The notes under the pieces: generated by a model
What the model was told of the DNA's origin: nothing
What the model saw: only the letters and a program-made list of their open reading frames with translations
Databases searched by the model: none
Shown: positions 59,217 to 64,000 of the stretch, piece after piece
Layout of the letters: every line of letters begins with the position of its first letter
Position numbering within the stretch: the stretch's first letter is position 1
Position numbers and translations under genes: made by a program
NCBI GenBank assembly: GCA_030512335.1
Contig: JAULSU010000004.1
Span: 62,001 to 126,000 of the forward strand
DNA length: 64,000 nucleotides
Direction: 5' to 3'
From: Immersiella caudata
Taxonomy: Eukaryota > Ascomycota > Sordariomycetes > Sordariales > Lasiosphaeriaceae

Positions 59217-62200
59217 ATGGAGGCCCTTGCGGCTCTCAGCGTTGCCTGCAATGTCCTGCAAATCATCGCATCAACCTGCGAAGTTGCGAATGCTGCGAAG
59301 AAGTTCTTCCGGGAGGGCTCAGATGACCCCAAGCTCTTCACGCAAACAGAGGATGCAGCGAGCTTGTGCCGAGATCTCGAGAAGGAGTTGGCCAAGTTTC
59401 AGCCACTGAGCGAGGACGAGGTCAGGCTGGCTCGTATCGCGAAGGATTGCGTGGATTCCAGAACCGTTCTGAGGACGGAGATTGAGAAGTTGGCCTCCAG
59501 GAAGACGCAGGGAAAACGTCTCCGCTCTGTCCAAGCGGCGCTGAAAGCAAAGGTCAGTGAAGGGAAGCTTGAGAAACTGAGGAGGAGTATGGAAACTCAC
59601 CAAAAAGCTCTCGAGCTCGGTCTTCTGACCAGAATTTGGTGAGACCCTATGACGCGAGGCAACGCATGGACAGACACTGATGGCGTGCCTCTACACAGTG
59701 ATCAAAACAAGATGTTGCAACTGCAGCAGGATGTAGGATTTGGGAGCCTGCGTCAGGATCTGCAAAACTTCATCCAAGCTCATTCCAAGGGCCAGGAGCG
59801 TCTCGAGGGCCTCATCAAACGCCAAACAGATTCTTTCAAGCAAGTTGCAAGAGCCGAGACGCAACTGTCAGAACTGTCCATCATTACGCAGCTCTCGCTG
59901 CAGTCAACAAAAACCCGCGACGACGTGACGCAGCTGTTTCTAGAAGCCAGTTACAGGGAGAAGCGTCAGGGTTTCCTCAGAAGTCTAGAATACGACGGCA
60001 TGAACGACCGCTGGCAGAGTGTGAACGACAATCATCGAGGCACATTCCGATGGATCCTTCAGGGTATCCGACCTTGGCTCGACAGCGACGAAGGCTCGGC
60101 TTTCCCCCCGAATACCGAGTCTCACTTGCATCCGGACTGCTCCCATGCTGCTGGCTTTCCTCACATGGTGTGGAGATGCTTCCCGTGTTGGCTTGACTCC
60201 CCTTCAGAGAAGATCTATTGGATCCAGGGGAAGCCGGGCTCGGGGAAGAGCACTCTGGTGAAGTCTTTGGTGAGGGAATTTGGTGGGTTGTTCCCTGTGG
60301 TGCGGAGATCATCGGCTACAGACCGGACTGTTTTGTTCCATTTTATCTGGGCAGGCGGTGCCACCCTGCAGAAGAGCATCTGCGGAATCCTACGTTCCCT
60401 GCTTCATCAACTCTTATCCCAAAATGCAGAGCTTCTCGACAGCGTCATCCGAGGCTCTCCGCACTTGGTATCGGATCACAGGTGTGACAGGCTAACGAGA
60501 GAAGAATTCGAAACTCTCCTCGACAGTGGCATATCCCAGTGCGGAAGGCCGGTTCTCATTTTCATCGACGGCCTTGACGAGATGGTTCACTCGGAAAGAA
60601 ACCTGGCCGACACCCATGACAATCTGATTCAACTCCTCTACAAGCTTGCCTCGATCGACCAGGTCAAGCTATGCGTATCAAGCCGTCTCGAGCCTGAATT
60701 CTACCGCGGCCTCAACGAATTTCCCACTCTCAGGTTGCAGGACCTCACACGACAAGACATGCGGCTGTATGCTGAAGGCCAATTAAGGCGGTCCGCGCCC
60801 GTTGACAAGCTACATGACGAGGCATACGACGAGTTGATCGAGAACGTGTGTGAAAAGGCTGATGGAGTCTTCCAGTGGCTTGCATTAGTAGTCCAGAGCC
60901 TTGCCAGGGGCCTGAGGAACGGGGACTCACTCGCCGAACTCGAAATTCGTCTTCGGACCATGCCGGAAGACATCAATGACCTATACCGCGTGATGTGGTC
61001 CCGCACACATGAGGATCACGGCATCTATCAAGAAGAGGCAGCGCGGTGCTTCAACATGGTGCGCGATTGGTCGCAGTTCGTCGTGGAGGGCAGCCCCATC
61101 GAAGCTTTTCACCTTGTGATGGCTTCAGATCCATCCAAGGCAAACTGCCTGCTTCAGGATGCCAGGGCTATCTCCCCTGATGCTGTCGAGGCCGAGTGCA
61201 AAGCGCACTCGAGAAGAATTGCCATTCGCACTGCTGGACTTCTTGAAATTAGTCCAAATGGGAGACGAGTCGATTTCATCCACCGGACCGCAATCGAGTT
61301 CCTGGAAAACTCGCCTGAAGGCAGGAAGATTCTTTCCTACGACCAGATGCCTCGCGAGACTCGTGTTCTGAACCTACTCACCGCGTATCTCGCTGACGTC
61401 CAACTTCAGGTGTTAGGGCTCAGAACAAGCGAGGGGTACTCGGAGATCTCCCAGCACGCCGTCATGAACTCTGTCTATGGTTTGTGGGACAGGGGCGTCG
61501 TTCCTGACCCTGCTGGTCACGAGTTGATGATGGCGTGTAAAAGATTGGACGAGGCAGCGTCGTGGCGGCCAACTTCGTTTGGGGAGGATTCTTCCATCAC
61601 CATTCACAGAGCACTGGACTTTTACGGCTTGGCGTCGTCCTTCGGTTTTGCAAGGGTCATCTCGCGTTTGCGTAAGGACGTATCCCTTTCCACGCGGGCC
61701 AAGAGGTATCTGCTTGTTGCAGCATGTAAGGGACCGGACAAGACGGGCAATGTGGACTGCCAAGGGAAAAGCCGCGCCGTGGCTCAGATCCTCCAACAAG
61801 ACAATTTGCGAGATCTCGAGGATCAGTCCTCTGGGCTGCCGCTTCTCTTTTTTGCGGCGATGAACATATTTGGCGGGCCAAGACACTGGCCTAATGTCCC
61901 TGGACTTCCCACTCTGCCGCAGCTCCTTGATCAATATCTCTCGACACAATTTTCACTGGAAGAACGGATCACCTTCACCCTGAAATGGGACGGGGACGAG
62001 CTATGGATGCCAAATCCACATTGCATAGGCGCCGTGGATGATACCTATGCTCGCCAGTCGACGATGTGGCTCAGTCTGAAGACCAGCCTGGCGTCCATGA
62101 CACGCCTGTGCCTCGAGGCGCTCGTGGCAAACCCGGAGGTAGCAACCATTGACGAGCGTCGCGCCGCCCAGCAGGCACTCAGTAGTTTGAATGGATTCGA

Positions 62201-62555
62201 ACCCGAGCGTCATCTCCGAGTGCTGGCGTTCGGCCTTCTCGCCTGTGGCACAGCTTCAACAACAAGGGATTATGTCTCCGGCAAGAATGGGAAGATCCTC
62301 GCACCTGCGACCACCGCCGACGAAGAGGCAGTTTTAGCTTCGCTCAGGGGGCTACAGCTTTACCCAACGGAAAACAGCTCCAACCGAGGGAACATCAGGT
62401 ACTACTTCATCCCAGGACTCATGGACATCTTGGTTAAAGTGGCCTCAAAAGCGCATATACTGGAGGAGGAGGACCTGGAGAAGCTCAAGGACTTGCCCTT
62501 ACGAAATGCCGTGCTGGATTTGGTGACAAAGCCACCCGAACCATTTGCGAAATAG
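59217..62555 (+). CDS. STAND (NLR-like) protein: HeLo-like N-terminal domain plus NACHT
   Basis: Fungal NOD-like receptor type signalling ATPase. Exons 59217..59638 and 59699..62555 (intron gtgaga...acag) give 1092 aa. Residues 1-190 are the helical 'fungal N-terminal domain of STAND proteins' (HeLo-like; MEALAALSVACNVLQIIAS), a class linked to membrane-directed cell death. The NACHT domain follows: Walker A 'GKPGSGKST' at about 318-326, 'VLFHFIW', Walker B 'LIFIDGLDEM' at about 427-436, 'LCVSSRLEPEF' as sensor 1. A helical extension ('VFQWLALVVQSLARGLRNG', 'LRTMPEDINDLYRVM') matches the domain that usually follows NACHT in these proteins (DUF7791-type). The last 450 residues show no ankyrin, WD or TPR repeats. 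Likely role in heterokaryon incompatibility or immunity; ligand unknown. Confidence 0.9.
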
Positions 62556-62677
62556 GGGTCGTAGTTGTTTGGGGGGGGGGGACTATTGTCGAACTCCGGC
62601 GTCATAAGAGGTCTACAGATGAGTTATCGGGTCCGCTCTCTCGGTAAAGGCTACAGTATTACATATAGATGACCCCA
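62556..62677. other. Convergent spacer with G11 run
   Basis: About 120 nt between two convergent stop codons, containing a run of G (62571-62581). Confidence 0.6.
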
Positions 62678-63689
62678 TTAGAAGGTGTCGCTCTTGTATC
62701 CACCGGCCAGTGCCTTCCTGACCCCGTCTGCGAGAGTGTCCAGTTCCTTGGGCTTGACGCCGACAACGTCATTGTCGTTCTTGTCGTACAAGGTGCCTCC
62801 CTCGGCCCAGATCCTCCTCAAGGTGAAAGCGGTTGCCGTGGGCACGCCGTCTTCCCAAGCCTTCGCCTCCAGCCTCCTGATCTCATCCAGAGGTGTCTTG
62901 GTCACCTTGAATTGCGAGCCCGTCTGCTTCTCGTACTCGGCCAAGACCTTATTCGGTGTCACCACGAACGACTGCACCTTGAGCGCCTTCCCAAACGACT
63001 CCTGAGGGTGCCGCAGCGTCGCCGCCACAAACTTCCCAACGCTACAATCTCGTCAGCAATCCCAGTCACATCGTCCCAGAAGGTGAAACTAACTCCCACA
63101 TGGTGCAAAACCCAATCTTCCCCTCTCCATCCTCAATAACATACGCCTCCTTCTTCTCAGGAATAAACCCTCCCGCCCTCTCTACCCCCGGATGCGCATT
63201 CACCCACATGTCAAAATACGGCCCCGTAACCACATACGTGACCTTGACCCGCTTGATCTCCTCCCTCACAAACTTGCGCACCTTGAGCTTCAGCTGATGC
63301 GGCTTCTCATTTGGGCTCTTCTCATTGTGCTCGATATCCGTGCCGTACTCGGACGGCAGGAACCACTGAACGCTATCTGATGCTTCTGCCAGGCGGAGGA
63401 GGTTGATTTGTACCTGGAGGGCGCCGCGGCCTACGGCGGAGATGACGGTGTCGATACCGCGATATGCGGCGGTGATGTCTGCGTCGGAGGTGATGTCGCC
63501 GATGATGATGGAGAGGCCTTGGGACTTCCAGTTGTTGAGGAGGTCGGTTTTGGCAGCGGCAGTGTTGGGGGAGGTGAAGAGGGTTACGTTGAGGGAGAGA
63601 TTGGCGCGGAGGATGGAGGCGGTGATGTACTTGCCGATGGTGCCTGTGCCGCCTAAGATGAGAACGTTTGAGGGTTTGAAGGATGTCAT
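62678..63689 (-). CDS. NmrA-like / isoflavone-reductase-like NAD(P)-binding protein
   Basis: Atypical short-chain dehydrogenase fold. Exons 63689..63094 and 63041..62678 give 319 aa. The N terminus carries the dinucleotide-binding 'NVLILGGTGTIGKYI' (GxxGxxG), followed by 'IIIGDITSDADI', 'DTVISAVGRGAL' and 'WFLPSEYGTDIE', which are typical of isoflavone-reductase-like and NmrA-like proteins; 'LKLKVRKFVREEIKRVK' holds the Lys position of the family. The C-terminal part ('MWDVGKFVAATLRHPQESF') lines the substrate pocket. The intron is gttagt...gtag. Such proteins are either small-molecule reductases or redox sensors such as NmrA; I cannot choose. The start codon is the Met directly before the Rossmann strand. 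Confidence 0.88.
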
Positions 63690-64000
63690 TTTGGGGGACG
63701 AAGTGAGGGGGAAAACTGAGATGGAGATGAGAGAGAGATGGGAGGGTGTCTGCACTTGTTACAATGCTTGCAGAGTCTCACGAGAGCACGTCATATACGG
63801 GAGGAGATACGTTAGTGCTTCGTGATGCAGGTAGTTCAAGTTGAGCCGAAGTCAACCGGAGGGCACCATTTTGCCCCTCTTTTTGCCGACCTTCCGCTCC
63901 ACGCCCGTGGATCGTCCCTTCCGCTCCGTGCTTTGGATGACCCGAGGGATTGGAATAGCCGTTGCTCGTTTCCGGAGTTAGATACTACAAGACATGACAT
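63690..64000. other. Promoter side of the NmrA-like gene to window end
   Basis: 311 nt 5' of the minus-strand gene. No further gene visible before the window ends. Confidence 0.5.

Overview
The window is nuclear DNA of a filamentous ascomycete (Pezizomycotina; I infer Sordariomycetes). The evidence is short introns of about 50-100 nt with GT-AG ends, Zn2Cys6 regulators, a LaeA-like methyltransferase, a HeLo-like/NACHT STAND protein, a CBM1 protein, and eukaryotic core genes (RPS24, ARF6, ARP2, CDK8, SGF29, phosphomannose isomerase). There are no operons. Most genes are split, so exon joins below were worked out by splice sites plus reading phase.

Layout. 0-2.1 kb: 3' part of a nirA/nit-4-like Zn2Cys6 regulator. 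2.1-4.1 kb: geneless DNA with a decayed family of related repeat units. 4.1-8.9 kb: a 1574-residue nuclear protein with the outline of coilin (ubiquitin-like N terminus starting MRLRL, long Ser/Asp-rich centre, Tudor-like segment). 10-13.5 kb: a small secreted or anchored protein, ribosomal protein S24, an EFM3/FAM86-type lysine methyltransferase and tRNA-Glu(CUC). 15.3-16.8 kb: a second Zn2Cys6 factor, with almost 8 kb of DNA and no credible gene upstream of it. 24.7-28.7 kb: a cyclophilin-RRM protein (CYP6/PPIL4) and a conserved unknown protein.

31-43 kb is the accessory part. It holds two BTB/POZ loci flanking a trypsin-fold protease gene with lesions, a broken 3-hydroxyacyl-CoA dehydrogenase/beta-propeller fusion gene, a tRNA-like relic, an intact nine-exon LaeA-like methyltransferase that looks shattered until spliced, and a secreted protein made almost only of a cellulose-binding CBM1 module.

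44.7-58.3 kb is a conserved core block: phosphomannose isomerase (with a GC-AG intron), SGF29 (SAGA), ARF6-type GTPase, CDK8/SSN3 (Mediator), ARP2 (Arp2/3), a DCG1-like Asp/Glu racemase-fold protein and an MFS sugar-type transporter. 59.2-62.6 kb carries a HeLo-like/NACHT STAND protein without terminal repeats, and 62.7-63.7 kb an NmrA-like NAD(P)-binding protein. The genes form no single pathway; SGF29 and CDK8 both act in RNA polymerase II transcription, and ARF6 and ARP2 both act in cortical membrane/actin biology, but their proximity may simply be conserved synteny.
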